Assembly: GCA_002840125.1 (NCBI GenBank)
Contig: PGZF01000002.1
Coordinates: forward strand, 372,001 to 436,000
Source of the DNA: Gammaproteobacteria bacterium HGW-Gammaproteobacteria-15
GTDB lineage: Bacteria; Pseudomonadota; Gammaproteobacteria; Enterobacterales; Alteromonadaceae
Length of the DNA stretch: 64,000 nucleotides
Reading direction: 5' to 3'
Under the pieces are notes generated by a model. That model was not told the DNA's origin and searched no databases. It saw only the letters and a program-made list of their open reading frames with translations. Both the position numbers and the translations under genes were made by a program. Positions 25,887-35,270 of the stretch are shown in pieces (the stretch's first letter is position 1; every line of letters starts with the position of its first letter).

Positions 25887-27241
25887 ACCGCTGTTACCTT
25901 GCTAATAACGTAGCGATACTTGCCTGATTTTTCTGGTTTTATTTCATCGCACTGTTGCACATCAATGTCCACGTTTTGTCCCAGTCTGGCTTGGAGGCCA
26001 CTGCTGATTTGCTGGCGTATGTCTGCTGGTAATTCGCCCTGCTGCCATACCACCTGCACAGTAGTCAGGCTGAGTGACTCCTGCACAATTTTAAATGCTG
26101 TTATACCATTAATATCGCGCAGAATATAAATCAGTGCCAGGCCGTGCATCATAGTGCCGTCAGCGGCCATAACAAAATCGGTGCTGCGCCCTTCAATCGA
26201 TTCCAGCAGCGGCAAACTGCGGCCACAGCTACAACTTTCTGTCGCGATGGTGCCAACATCGCCGGTACGGTAGCGCACAAAAGGAAATTCCGATGTGGCC
26301 AGGTGGGTAACCACAATTTCTCCGGCCTGCCCGGCAGGCAGCACCTGGCCCTGAGCATCGACTATTTCTACAACAATGTCTTCGTAGGATAAATGCATGC
26401 CGCCGTGTGGACATTGATGGGCAATAAAGCCGGCGTCGCGGCCACCGTAGCCGTTAGCTACCGGCGCACCAAATACAGTGCTTATCAGTTCGCGCTGATA
26501 AGGGTAAAGCCGCTCAGAGGTAACAAATACCACTTTAATGCCCAGATTATCCATAACAATGCCATGGCGCTGTGCTGTTTGGGCCAGTAAGTGGTAAACC
26601 GACGGATAGCCGAACAGCATGCGCGGTTTAACATCGCGTATTTGCTGTAAAAAGCTCAGTAGTTTATCTTCAGTTAAATCAAAGGCCGGTACCAGTTCTG
26701 AGCGAAACAGCCGGTCGCGCCAGATCCGGGCTTTATCCTGAGCATTAAGCTCAATAGGAGAGCCCCAGGCAACAATTTCTTTGTCGCCAATATCCACATT
26801 CCACCAGCGCGTTGCCCGCCATTTGGCAGCAACATCGTGCGATACCCGCTCGTTGCCGAGTAAAAAAATCAACGGTTGGCCGCTGGAACCGCCGGTATTA
26901 AAGCGCTTCAGCTCGCCGGCGTTACCGGCTTTTAGCATAGTAAAATGCTCGCTGATCAGCGCTTTAGTTAAAAAGGGTAGTTTGCTTAAGTCAGCCGCAG
27001 TTTGAATATCATCAGGTGTAAGGCTGTGTTGTTGCATCAAGCTGCGGTAGTAGGGCACCTGCTGGTAAAGCTGAGTAATAAAGCGCTGCAAATTGTGGTT
27101 TTGCAATTGCTGCAATTTTTCCAGTGGTAACCACTGGCTTTGTTCTAACTGACGACGGCGGCGTACACTGTCATGCTTTTTAAAATATTCCTGCAGCGGG
27201 AAAATGACGGCAGAAATAAACCGGGTATAAAGCGCTGTCAT
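25883..27241 (-). CDS. CapK / phenylacetate-CoA-ligase-like adenylating enzyme
   Basis: 452 aa, in the branch of the ANL superfamily that includes PaaK and CapK. Landmarks are the P-loop RFNTGGSSGQPLIF near residue 113, NGYGGRDAGFIAHQC, VRYRTGDVG, and a cysteine pair in ESCSCGRSLPLLE. CapK-like genes are common in capsule and XrtA loci but their substrates are mostly unknown. This is the second adenylating enzyme of the locus, separate from the one at 2406. The start overlaps the end of the glycosyltransferase upstream (ATGA), and the stop overlaps the small peptide gene. Confidence 0.84.
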   Translation of the reverse strand: MTALYTRFISAVIFPLQEYFKKHDSVRRRRQLEQSQWLPLEKLQQLQNHNLQRFITQLYQQVPYYRSLMQQHSLTPDDIQTAADLSKLPFLTKALISEHFTMLKAGNAGELKRFNTGGSSGQPLIFLLGNERVSHDVAAKWRATRWWNVDIGDKEIVAWGSPIELNAQDKARIWRDRLFRSELVPAFDLTEDKLLSFLQQIRDVKPRMLFGYPSVYHLLAQTAQRHGIVMDNLGIKVVFVTSERLYPYQRELISTVFGAPVANGYGGRDAGFIAHQCPHGGMHLSYEDIVVEIVDAQGQVLPAGQAGEIVVTHLATSEFPFVRYRTGDVGTIATESCSCGRSLPLLESIEGRSTDFVMAADGTMMHGLALIYILRDINGITAFKIVQESLSLTTVQVVWQQGELPADIRQQISSGLQARLGQNVDIDVQQCDEIKPEKSGKYRYVISKVTAV

Positions 27242-28326
27242 GCCGGGTGCTCCATGCTGCGTATTGCCGTATTGTAATGTCCGGCTAATTGCCGGCCCAC
27301 AATGTGCCAGTGAAAACGGCTGCTGTTCAGCAGGCCATTTTGCACTAAATGCTGGCGCAGCGCAGAGGACGTCAGCAGCTGTAGTGCATAAGTAAACATA
27401 GCCTGATAATCGCCCGGCTCTGTCAGCAGAGCGTCGGTTTTATCTGTGACTAAACGTGGAATACCGCCAACGTTGGTGCTTATTACCGGCACGCCGCAGG
27501 CCATGGCCTCAATAACCGAGTTAGGCGAGTTATCAACCAGGCTAGTGTTTAGCATGATATCAGCACTGCGGTACAGCTCTGCCATTTGCGTGGTGTCCAG
27601 CCGGCCGGCAAAGCTTACGGCCTGTGTCAGTCCGGCGTGTTGCACCTGTTGCTGCAACTGGGCTAACAACGGGCCGGTACCGGCAATGGTTAACCTTGCC
27701 TGTGGATACCGCTGATAAACCAGCTCAAAGGCTTTTAGTGCCGTAGCCACATCATAAATGGCTTCCAGATTACGGGTAACAATAAAATGCGGGGTGGTAA
27801 CCGGCTCAGCTTTGGGCTCTGCAGCCGGATAAAACAACGTATGATCCAGAACATTCGGCACTATCGCTGATGGCTGATCATAGCTGGCAAATACCTGTTG
27901 TAAAAAAGCAGAAGGCACTAACACTGCGCTGGCGCGACGCAGTGAGAAATGTACTTTGCGCCAACTGGCAGCAAAAAAAGTTTCGGCGTGTCCGCCGCGG
28001 TAATTAACAATAACCGGCTTACGGCGCAGGTAACTTAGCCAGATAGCAGGCGCGGCAAATAAATGCCATGACCAACCAGAGTTAGCCATTATATGTACTA
28101 CTTGTGCTCTGCCAACAGCCTGATACAGATTAATAATATAAGGTATCAGCCTGAACAAAGCACGCAGCCCCACAATGCGGCCGGCAAATGCCGGGCGGTA
28201 AGGCGCATTTACTGCAACCAGTTCAACAGTTGCGCCATCTTGTTGCAACAATGCTTTGAGTTGCCGGGTTTGGTTTGCCATGCCACCAGCTGGCGGCGGG
28301 ATAGGGCCCACCAGACAGATATGCAT
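27238..28326 (-). CDS. Glycosyltransferase family 4
   Basis: About 362 aa with the GT-B opening MHICLVGPIPPPAGGMANQT. It also has the acceptor-side GGHAETFFAAS, SFAGRLDTTQMAELYRSADI and the nucleotide-binding SPNSVIEAMACGVPVISTNVGGIP (the EX7E region). ATG 28326 is chosen because homologues begin with MHICL-like sequence; a GTG at 28347 is possible. It lies 13 bp after the stop of the preceding GT4 gene. It probably adds one sugar of the repeat unit on the cytoplasmic face. Confidence 0.85.
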   Translation of the reverse strand: MHICLVGPIPPPAGGMANQTRQLKALLQQDGATVELVAVNAPYRPAFAGRIVGLRALFRLIPYIINLYQAVGRAQVVHIMANSGWSWHLFAAPAIWLSYLRRKPVIVNYRGGHAETFFAASWRKVHFSLRRASAVLVPSAFLQQVFASYDQPSAIVPNVLDHTLFYPAAEPKAEPVTTPHFIVTRNLEAIYDVATALKAFELVYQRYPQARLTIAGTGPLLAQLQQQVQHAGLTQAVSFAGRLDTTQMAELYRSADIMLNTSLVDNSPNSVIEAMACGVPVISTNVGGIPRLVTDKTDALLTEPGDYQAMFTYALQLLTSSALRQHLVQNGLLNSSRFHWHIVGRQLAGHYNTAIRSMEHPA

Positions 28327-28339
28327 GTTGCTTACGCTA

Positions 28340-29545
28340 TCAGACACGAGCCAGCCTCGTATAAATATCGGCGTAACGGCCCACAGATACCGCCCAGTTG
28401 CGTTCTGTCTGGATAAAATGCAGCGCATTATCAATAATGCTGTCGTTGGTACTGAAGTTTTTTAATGCTCTGACAGCTTGCTCGGCCAGATCATCAATAT
28501 TATCGCGCTGGAATAACCAGCCGGTTTTGGCATGCTCAATCAGCTCCAGGTGGCCGCCAACATCAGATGCCAGCAGCATCATACCTTGCGCCATGGCCTC
28601 CAGAGGTTTTAGCGGCGTGACCAGTTCGGTTAAGCGCATGGCTTTACGCGGATACACCAGTAAATCGACCAGGCTGTAATACTGCATAACATCGCTGTGT
28701 GACACCCGGCCCGGCATAATCACGGCATCATCAAGCTGAAGCTCGCTAACCAGTTGCTGCAACGCCTCTTGTTGTGGCCCGCCACCAACAAGTAACAACA
28801 TCACGTCCGGCACTTTTTGTCTGATCAGTGGCAGGGCCCTGATCAGCAGATCCAAACCTTCATAGGCGTAAAACGAGCCAAGAAACCCCAGCACCGGCTT
28901 GTTTTTCAGCTTAAACTGCAACTCAAGCGCGGCGTTTTTTTCCCGAATAAGCTGAAACTGGTCGGGGTCAACCGCATTGGGGATCACGGTTATTTTTTCT
29001 GCACTGATCCCACGGCTGACAAGGTCTTGCCTTAAACCTTCGCAAATAGTGGTAACAGCATCCGCTTTTTTAGCAACATGGGTTTCCAGTGATTGCGTCA
29101 TGTTGTAGCGCAGATCACCTTCAGTGCAGGTACCATGGTCAACTGCGGCATCTTCCCAGAAAGCCCGTATTTCATACACCACCGGCAGTTTGGCTTTTTT
29201 TGCGGCCCATAATGCGGCCAGGCCGTTTAGTGCCGGCGAGTGCGCATGCAGCACGTCAGGCTTTTCCAGGCTGATAATGTCTAAGATGCGTTTTTTCAGC
29301 GCCAGTACCACGGCCAGCTCTTTTAACACCGGTAAGCGCCAAAACCAGCTGCTGTAAGGCAAAGTACGGTAAAAGCTGAAGCCTTCGGCTTGTTCTGTAC
29401 CTTGCGCTTCGGTTGGATGTTTCGGGCTGGTAACATGGCATGTCTGGTAGCCGAGTTTACGTTGCTGCTGCAAAATAGCACGTGAGCGAAAAGTGTAACC
29501 ACTGTGCAATGGCAAAGAATGATCGAAAATATGCAGGATCTTCAT
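28340..29545 (-). CDS. Glycosyltransferase family 4, PEP-CTERM/exosortase A-associated
   Basis: About 401 aa. The opening MKILHIFDHSLPLHSGYTFRS and the histidine/serine stretch HAHSPALNGLAALWA are hallmarks of the Daro_2409-type GT4 group tied to XrtA (TIGR04063 type). The binding block TELVTPLKPLEAMAQGMMLLASDVGG follows. ATG 29545 overlaps the stop of the amidotransferase upstream by 4 bp, consistent with coupled translation. A longer frame to 29590 reads only through that gene's end. Confidence 0.86.
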   Translation of the reverse strand: MKILHIFDHSLPLHSGYTFRSRAILQQQRKLGYQTCHVTSPKHPTEAQGTEQAEGFSFYRTLPYSSWFWRLPVLKELAVVLALKKRILDIISLEKPDVLHAHSPALNGLAALWAAKKAKLPVVYEIRAFWEDAAVDHGTCTEGDLRYNMTQSLETHVAKKADAVTTICEGLRQDLVSRGISAEKITVIPNAVDPDQFQLIREKNAALELQFKLKNKPVLGFLGSFYAYEGLDLLIRALPLIRQKVPDVMLLLVGGGPQQEALQQLVSELQLDDAVIMPGRVSHSDVMQYYSLVDLLVYPRKAMRLTELVTPLKPLEAMAQGMMLLASDVGGHLELIEHAKTGWLFQRDNIDDLAEQAVRALKNFSTNDSIIDNALHFIQTERNWAVSVGRYADIYTRLARV

Positions 29546-31437
29546 TTGCTGTTGCGCTCCAGGAAGGCGGCGAACATCAACAGGGTCCATAGCGCTGCGC
29601 TGTTATCTTTCAGGGCGCGTTTGTGATCGTCAATCAGCTGCTTTAGCTCGGCAACATTAAAGTAGCCGCTGTTCATCATCACATCTGACAGCAGCTTATC
29701 CTGCAGTTTTTGCTGCAACGGGCCGCGAAACCATTCGGCCAGTGGCACAGCAAAGCCCATTTTTTTCCGATACAGCACGTCATCCGGCAAATGGGGTTCC
29801 AGTGCTTTTTTCAGCGAGTATTTACCCACACCATTTCGCAAATTCGCGCCCGATTCAGCGGTAAAAGCCCACTCAACAAATTTGTGATCCAAAAACGGTA
29901 CCCGCACTTCAAGCGAGTGCGCCATGGATGCGCGATCTACTTTGGTCAGAATATCGCCTACCAGATAGGTTTTCATATCCAGATACTGGGCTATTTTCAT
30001 CGGGTCCAGATGTTTAACCTTATCACCGTGGCGGCGAAACACTTCCAGCGAGCTGTAGCCGTTAAGGCGCTGCTTAAACGCTGTTGAAAACAACCTGTCG
30101 CGCTGGTCCTGGCGTAAAATGGCAATAGAATTGTGGTAACCGGCAACGGTGTCCATCGCCAGCGACTGAAACGTGGTTTTAGCGCGTAAAAAGCGCGGAG
30201 CCCAATCCAGTTTAGGATAAATTTTACCCAGCAAGCCAAAAACCGGTTTTCTTATCGCCAGTGGCAACCAGTTACGAAAACGTTCTTCATTCAGGTGCAG
30301 TTTATAACGACGGTAGCCGGCAAATAACTCATCGGCGCCATCACCGCTTAAGGCTACCGTAACCTGCTGGCGGGCCATCTGGCACACGCGGTAGGTGGGT
30401 ATTGCTGAGCTATCGGCGTATGGCTCGTCGTACAAGTCTGCCAGTTGGTCCAGTAGTTCAAAATCATTCTGGCTAACAATATTTTCATGGTGGTTGGTGT
30501 TATAACGTGCGGCAACCTGTCGGGCAAACTCGGTTTCATTAAATTGTGGGCTGTCAAAACCAATAGAGCAGGTATTAACCGGATCACTTTGCAGGCCGGC
30601 CATCATGGCGACAACGGCGCTTGAATCGACACCACCGGATAAAAAGGCGCCCAGCGGTACTTCTGCTACCAGACGAATATCCACTGCTTCGCGAAATCGG
30701 GTTATTAGCTCTGCGCTCAGTTCCTGCTCTGTTACGGCATGTTGCCACTGCGTGGGTACATCCCAGTATTGTTTGGGTTCACTCAGCTTGGGCTGGCCGT
30801 GCTGCAATAATAACGTATGGCCCGGCGCCAGTTTATAGCTGTGCTGGTAAATAGTGTAAGGCTCCGGAATATAGCCAAAGCTGAAATAATCTTCGATAGT
30901 ACTGTCGCGCAGCGTGGTAATAAAATCCGGATGGTTGCGCAGCACTTTAAGTTCTGAGCCAAAAATAAACTGACCGTCATCAAGCAGCGAGTAAAACAGC
31001 GGTTTAATGCCAAGGCGGTCACGGGCCAGAAACAGGCAATGACGGCTGCTATCCCAGATAGCAAAAGCAAACATACCGCGCAGATGATGCACGCAGTCTT
31101 CACCCCATTCAAGCCAGGCATTCAGAATGGTTTCGGTATCGCCGTTGGTATTAAACTGATAGCCCTTACCAAGTAGCTCCTGGCGCAGCTCACGGTAATT
31201 GTAGATTTCACCGTTAAACACTATACAGGCCTGCGCATTGGCACTTTGCATGGGCTGCGGGCTGCCGGCAATATCTATAATTGATAACCGGCGATGTGCC
31301 AGGCCAACCGTAGGCTGAAAAAAGTAATCTCCGGCGTCTGGCCCGCGGTGCCACTGGCTGTCATTCATTTTGGCCAGAACTTGCGGCTCAGGCGTAGCCT
31401 GGGTTTTCAGCTGATAAATTCCTGCTATACCACACAT
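29542..31437 (-). CDS. XrtA/PEP-CTERM-system amidotransferase (asparagine-synthetase family)
   Basis: 631 aa with both domains intact. The N-terminal glutaminase begins MCGIAGIY with the catalytic cysteine exposed after Met removal. It carries RGPDAGDYF and NGEIYNYRELR. The synthetase domain has FLSGGVDSSAVVAMM, CSIGFDSPQFNETEFA and ALSGDGADELFAGYRRY. The C-terminal MGFAVPLAEWFRG is standard. It should transfer glutamine ammonia to an activated carboxyl group, perhaps a uronic acid. It matches the XrtA amidotransferase family (TIGR03108 type). It overlaps the following GT4 gene by 4 bp and lies 2 bp after the stp2 gene upstream. Confidence 0.9.
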   Translation of the reverse strand: MCGIAGIYQLKTQATPEPQVLAKMNDSQWHRGPDAGDYFFQPTVGLAHRRLSIIDIAGSPQPMQSANAQACIVFNGEIYNYRELRQELLGKGYQFNTNGDTETILNAWLEWGEDCVHHLRGMFAFAIWDSSRHCLFLARDRLGIKPLFYSLLDDGQFIFGSELKVLRNHPDFITTLRDSTIEDYFSFGYIPEPYTIYQHSYKLAPGHTLLLQHGQPKLSEPKQYWDVPTQWQHAVTEQELSAELITRFREAVDIRLVAEVPLGAFLSGGVDSSAVVAMMAGLQSDPVNTCSIGFDSPQFNETEFARQVAARYNTNHHENIVSQNDFELLDQLADLYDEPYADSSAIPTYRVCQMARQQVTVALSGDGADELFAGYRRYKLHLNEERFRNWLPLAIRKPVFGLLGKIYPKLDWAPRFLRAKTTFQSLAMDTVAGYHNSIAILRQDQRDRLFSTAFKQRLNGYSSLEVFRRHGDKVKHLDPMKIAQYLDMKTYLVGDILTKVDRASMAHSLEVRVPFLDHKFVEWAFTAESGANLRNGVGKYSLKKALEPHLPDDVLYRKKMGFAVPLAEWFRGPLQQKLQDKLLSDVMMNSGYFNVAELKQLIDDHKRALKDNSAALWTLLMFAAFLERNSK

Positions 31438-31439
31438 GG

Positions 31440-32597
31440 TTAAGTCTGCATCCTTGTCATTTCATAAAGCTTTTGATATCGCTGCACCATCGTATCTATA
31501 CTAAAGTGCTGATGGCAATGGTTTTTTACCAATTCAGCGTCATAAGTCAGCGCGTCGCGCTGTTGCAGGTAGCGCAGCATGGCATTTGCCAGCTGCTGCG
31601 GGTTGTCTGAGGCTACCAGATTAGTATCAAGCAGGGCTGCCGGCAGTAAATCCGGGTTGCCACCCACGGCAGTGGCAATAACCGGCGTACCTGCGGCCAT
31701 GGCTTCGAGTAAAGTGTTAGAAATTCCTTCTGCCAGAGAGGGCAACACAAATACATCAAAGCGCTGCATTAACTGCGCAACATCCTGCCGGTTACCGGTA
31801 AATATCACCTGAGAGCCTAGCTGCAGGATATCGCGCAGTTGCTCAAGTTCTTGCCGGCAGGGGCCGTCGCCGACAATAATCAGCGCACTTTGGCTGCTGT
31901 ACTGCGGATATTGCTGCAACAGCAAGCTATAAGCGCGTAGCAGCAATGCCTGATTTTTAACGCTGGCCAGGCGGCCTACTGTGGCAAATACAATTGGGTT
32001 AGGCGAAATAGTGCCGGGCGGCAGTGCCAGCTCTGCGGGTAGGGCATGAGCATATTTGCTAGTTTCTACACCGTTACAAATGCGTTCAACCCGGTTTTTA
32101 TTCAGTTTAATAATATCAGTCAGGTAATGCTCAGCTTCAGAAGACAAGCAAATAAAGCGCTGAACAAAGCCTTTGAATGCGCGGCGGATCAGGCGGTTTT
32201 TTTTGTTACAACCGCCGATATCATGACTGTCCCAGCCGTGCTCACCATGCAAACGTAATGGCACTTTACGCCACCAGCCGACAACCTGCAGTTCCAGCGT
32301 TGCCAGATTACGGCTGTGCAGTATGTCAGGCTGCAGGTTTTGCAGCAGCGTATTTAACCGGCCAAAGGTGCCCCAGTCATGCCCTTCAGCTTTGTTCAGA
32401 CAGTGCAGGCTGACATTGTTTGTTTTAATACGCGTTGCAAACTGCGGGTCATGGCCGGTTAGCGTAATAATGCTATGGCGGAATTTGTCCTGTGGTAAAT
32501 GGTTTATCAGGTTAACCAGGCCATTTTCCAGACCGCCGGTGCTAAAGTGCCAGATAAGATGAGCAATATGCACCGGTTGTTGCTGGCGTTCAGTCAT
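31440..32597 (-). CDS. Stp2-type sugar transferase (GT4), PEP-CTERM/EpsH1-associated
   Basis: About 385 aa. The N-terminal HLIWHFSTGGLENGLVNLI and LHSRNLATLELQ are typical of the stp2 family (TIGR03088 type). RLHGEHGWDSHD and the binding block LAEGISNTLLEAMAAGTPVI follow. ATG 32597 has GGAGG 5 bp upstream; an ATG at 32612 would add five residues. It overlaps the end of xrtA by 8 bp. It sits where this family normally sits, next to exosortase, and probably extends the lipid-linked glycan. Confidence 0.88.
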   Translation of the reverse strand: MTERQQQPVHIAHLIWHFSTGGLENGLVNLINHLPQDKFRHSIITLTGHDPQFATRIKTNNVSLHCLNKAEGHDWGTFGRLNTLLQNLQPDILHSRNLATLELQVVGWWRKVPLRLHGEHGWDSHDIGGCNKKNRLIRRAFKGFVQRFICLSSEAEHYLTDIIKLNKNRVERICNGVETSKYAHALPAELALPPGTISPNPIVFATVGRLASVKNQALLLRAYSLLLQQYPQYSSQSALIIVGDGPCRQELEQLRDILQLGSQVIFTGNRQDVAQLMQRFDVFVLPSLAEGISNTLLEAMAAGTPVIATAVGGNPDLLPAALLDTNLVASDNPQQLANAMLRYLQQRDALTYDAELVKNHCHQHFSIDTMVQRYQKLYEMTRMQT

Positions 32598-34053
32598 ATT
32601 GGCCTCCGGCAACAGCCTGCTCCGTAGTCGTTTGGGTTTGTGACAATAAGGCTGCTGCCTGCTGTAACACTGCCAGGTTCTGCTCTGATGCTATCCCATT
32701 AACGGATACAGCAAAAATATAAGCACTGGACTGATCATCCGCCAGGTAACTTAAGGCCTGGCGTACTTTTACTTCCAGCTCGGGTACTACCCGTTGTTCG
32801 TCAATCTGGTACCAATACAGCACTGTGCGTTGTTCATTCGTCAGGCTTCTTAGCTGTAATATGGCACTGTCGGCGTCGATAATACGTTGTTGTACCTGCC
32901 AGCGTTGTTTATCAAACAGGTTGTTCTGCCAGTTAATCAGCTCGCCATTTTGTTGTTTATTACCATAGCGGGCGACGAAATATTCGGTGCCGGCAGTATC
33001 CTGCGCATGGCTCTGGGCCAGACTGTTTATAAAGTTGATACCCCAGTTACTTTTTTCTACCGGCTGACTGGCAAAAGGCATGGCAAGGTTGTGTATTGCT
33101 GCGGGTTCTGCCATCACGTTTAACGACAAGCGGTAGCTCAGGGTTAGCGCAATAATTGCACTGGCCAGAAACAACATTGATGGTCTGGTTTGTAAACTAA
33201 AATGCTGTTTGCTGCGCCGTTCAAGCTGCTGGGTAGGATCTGAAAATCTTGCCCCCAGCCAGAAACCGGCTATTAATACCAGGCCGAAAAACAGCCAGCC
33301 ATACAAATAATGATCAGCACCAAAGCCAAAGCGCATATCGGTTTTTTCACCGATGTAAACCAGCATAAAAGCGCGTACACCATTGGCCAGCACAGATAAC
33401 AAGGCCATAAACACCACAAAACTGACTTGTTTCCAGATTTTGTTGTAGTGCAGGTAGGCAAATAGCGCTGAAATAGCCAGTGATGCGATCAGAAAACGTA
33501 AGCCTGAGCAGGCTTCTGCCACTTCAAATAAACCTACCGGGGTGGCGAGGTACAGCCCTTCACGGTAAACCGGAATACTGACAGCCTGTAACATCACTAC
33601 GGTGAGATCGGCGGTAATGTTCTGTAAAAACGGCGATAACTCTTCGCCAAAAGGTACCAGAAATATCAGATATGCGATGGCAAACCAATGCAGACGACTG
33701 TTGGTATTACCCAAAGCCAGCCATAGCAACGCCTGTAGCGACATTACGGCAGCAATATGCATCAGCAGGGCAATATCTGCCGCGTAGCCAAACAGCCAGA
33801 TTAATTGCAATAATATTAAACCAAGAGCCGGCAGCCATAACCAGTAACCGGCGGCTGAAGGCGTGATAAGCGATGTTTTGGCACGATAAAAAAAATACAG
33901 GCAGATGGGCAGGATCAGGTAGCAATGATTATAAGTTGCAGAGCTGCGCCACACCCGCTCCATATCCAGCCAGGTTGAGCCGTAAAGCACAATATAAGCC
34001 AGGCTGATCACAGCAAGCAGCAAAACGTTGGCCTGGCGGTTAAGGGCAGTCAT
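32590..34053 (-). CDS. xrtA: Exosortase A fused to an EpsI-like domain
   Basis: 487 aa from ATG 34053 (GGAG about 8 bp upstream). The exosortase part (about residues 1-290) has eight or so transmembrane helices. It carries the catalytic triad of the family: C182 in VAEACSGLRF, R227 in ANGVRAFM, and H248 in FGADHYLYGW. XrtA cleaves C-terminal PEP-CTERM tails of exported proteins and probably joins them to a glycan or lipid. Residues from about 300 to the end form a periplasmic EpsI-type (DUF3485-like) domain. The exosortase-EpsI fusion is known for XrtA. It overlaps stp1 by 4 bp and stp2 by 8 bp. Confidence 0.93.
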   Translation of the reverse strand: MTALNRQANVLLLAVISLAYIVLYGSTWLDMERVWRSSATYNHCYLILPICLYFFYRAKTSLITPSAAGYWLWLPALGLILLQLIWLFGYAADIALLMHIAAVMSLQALLWLALGNTNSRLHWFAIAYLIFLVPFGEELSPFLQNITADLTVVMLQAVSIPVYREGLYLATPVGLFEVAEACSGLRFLIASLAISALFAYLHYNKIWKQVSFVVFMALLSVLANGVRAFMLVYIGEKTDMRFGFGADHYLYGWLFFGLVLIAGFWLGARFSDPTQQLERRSKQHFSLQTRPSMLFLASAIIALTLSYRLSLNVMAEPAAIHNLAMPFASQPVEKSNWGINFINSLAQSHAQDTAGTEYFVARYGNKQQNGELINWQNNLFDKQRWQVQQRIIDADSAILQLRSLTNEQRTVLYWYQIDEQRVVPELEVKVRQALSYLADDQSSAYIFAVSVNGIASEQNLAVLQQAAALLSQTQTTTEQAVAGGQYD

Positions 34054-35270
34054 GCCGGCAGCTCCGGATGGATAAAGCTGTTTAACCGTACTAACGTTTG
34101 TTGCCAGGTAAAATGCTGTAAAATCCACTGCCGGTTGGCAGAGGGCGTTGAAGTGCGATCCAATTGCTTTTTGCAAGCGCGGATAAAGCTATCTACACCA
34201 TCGGCAATTACCGCATCTTCGCTGGCAGGCGCATTAATGCCTTCCATGGCCATGGCACTGCAGACTACGGCCTTGTTCATTGCCATTGCTTCAAGCACTT
34301 TATTCTGTATACCGCGCGCTATCAGCATAGGTGCTACCGCAAAGAGGGCGTGGCTGATATAAGGGCGTACGTCATTTACCCGGCCGGTAACAATTACACC
34401 CGCTTGCTGGCTAAGAGCCCGGACTTCTGTGCTGGGCTTGCCACCGACTATCATAAAGTGTAACTGCGGGTATAACTGTTTCAGCCGTGGCCAGATGTTT
34501 TGACAAAACCAGCATACTGCATCTACATTGGCCCAGTAATCCATGGCGCCGGTAAATACAATATACTGCTCAGGCAATGTATGTTCTGCGCTGCGATCTG
34601 GAATATCAGGTGAGAAATAGTCAGTATCAACGCCATTTAATACACTGTGTACTTTGTGCTGCAGCTCAGCAGGCAGCATGGCGCGAAATGCACTGGCTTC
34701 GTCGTCTGAAACAAACAGGCTGCTGTTAAAGCGCTGACAAATCTGTTTTTCGTATTGCAGCAGTAACCTGGCCTCACGCTGATAAAACCAGCGTTTTACA
34801 CCGCGTGATTTTTCGGCGTATTGGCGCCATTTATCTGAATCAATATCAACAAAGTCGATCACTCTGCTCAATTGCTGATAGTCAATTTTATCGACGTACT
34901 GAGCCATAGAAGAGGAGTACACCAGTACCTTTTCAATCTTATATGAGCTAATCGTGGTTTTTACCCAGGCTGCCATAGTCAGGCTGAAATAGTAGGGCAG
35001 GGTAATGGCCTGATTATTAATAAAACCGCGCAAAGCGCACAGCTTTGCCTGCCACTTGGCTTGGTTCACACAAAATACCGTGGCGCACCACTGGCTGAGT
35101 GTATCTATATACTGCCGGTCAAAAGGATCATCGATAAAACAGCCCAGATGTACTGTGTAATGCTGGCTTAGCGCTTTCATTAAATTAAATGAGCGGATTT
35201 TATCGCCCTTATTTGGCGGATAGGGAATACGGTGTACCAGTAACAGCAAATCCGGCTTAGCGGCTGTCAT
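34050..35270 (-). CDS. Stp1-type sugar transferase, PEP-CTERM/EpsH1-associated
   Basis: About 406 aa beginning MTAAKPDLLLLVHRIPYPPN. The motif PYPPNKGDKIRSFNLMKAL is the signature of the stp1 family (TIGR03087 type). FVDIDSDKWRQYA, FTGAMDYWANVDAV and the C-terminal PMLIARGIQNKVLEAMAM block follow. ATG 35270 overlaps the FemAB-like gene's stop by 4 bp; a longer frame to 35333 runs only inside that gene. The gene is directly upstream of xrtA, as in other XrtA loci. Confidence 0.9.
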   Translation of the reverse strand: MTAAKPDLLLLVHRIPYPPNKGDKIRSFNLMKALSQHYTVHLGCFIDDPFDRQYIDTLSQWCATVFCVNQAKWQAKLCALRGFINNQAITLPYYFSLTMAAWVKTTISSYKIEKVLVYSSSMAQYVDKIDYQQLSRVIDFVDIDSDKWRQYAEKSRGVKRWFYQREARLLLQYEKQICQRFNSSLFVSDDEASAFRAMLPAELQHKVHSVLNGVDTDYFSPDIPDRSAEHTLPEQYIVFTGAMDYWANVDAVCWFCQNIWPRLKQLYPQLHFMIVGGKPSTEVRALSQQAGVIVTGRVNDVRPYISHALFAVAPMLIARGIQNKVLEAMAMNKAVVCSAMAMEGINAPASEDAVIADGVDSFIRACKKQLDRTSTPSANRQWILQHFTWQQTLVRLNSFIHPELPA

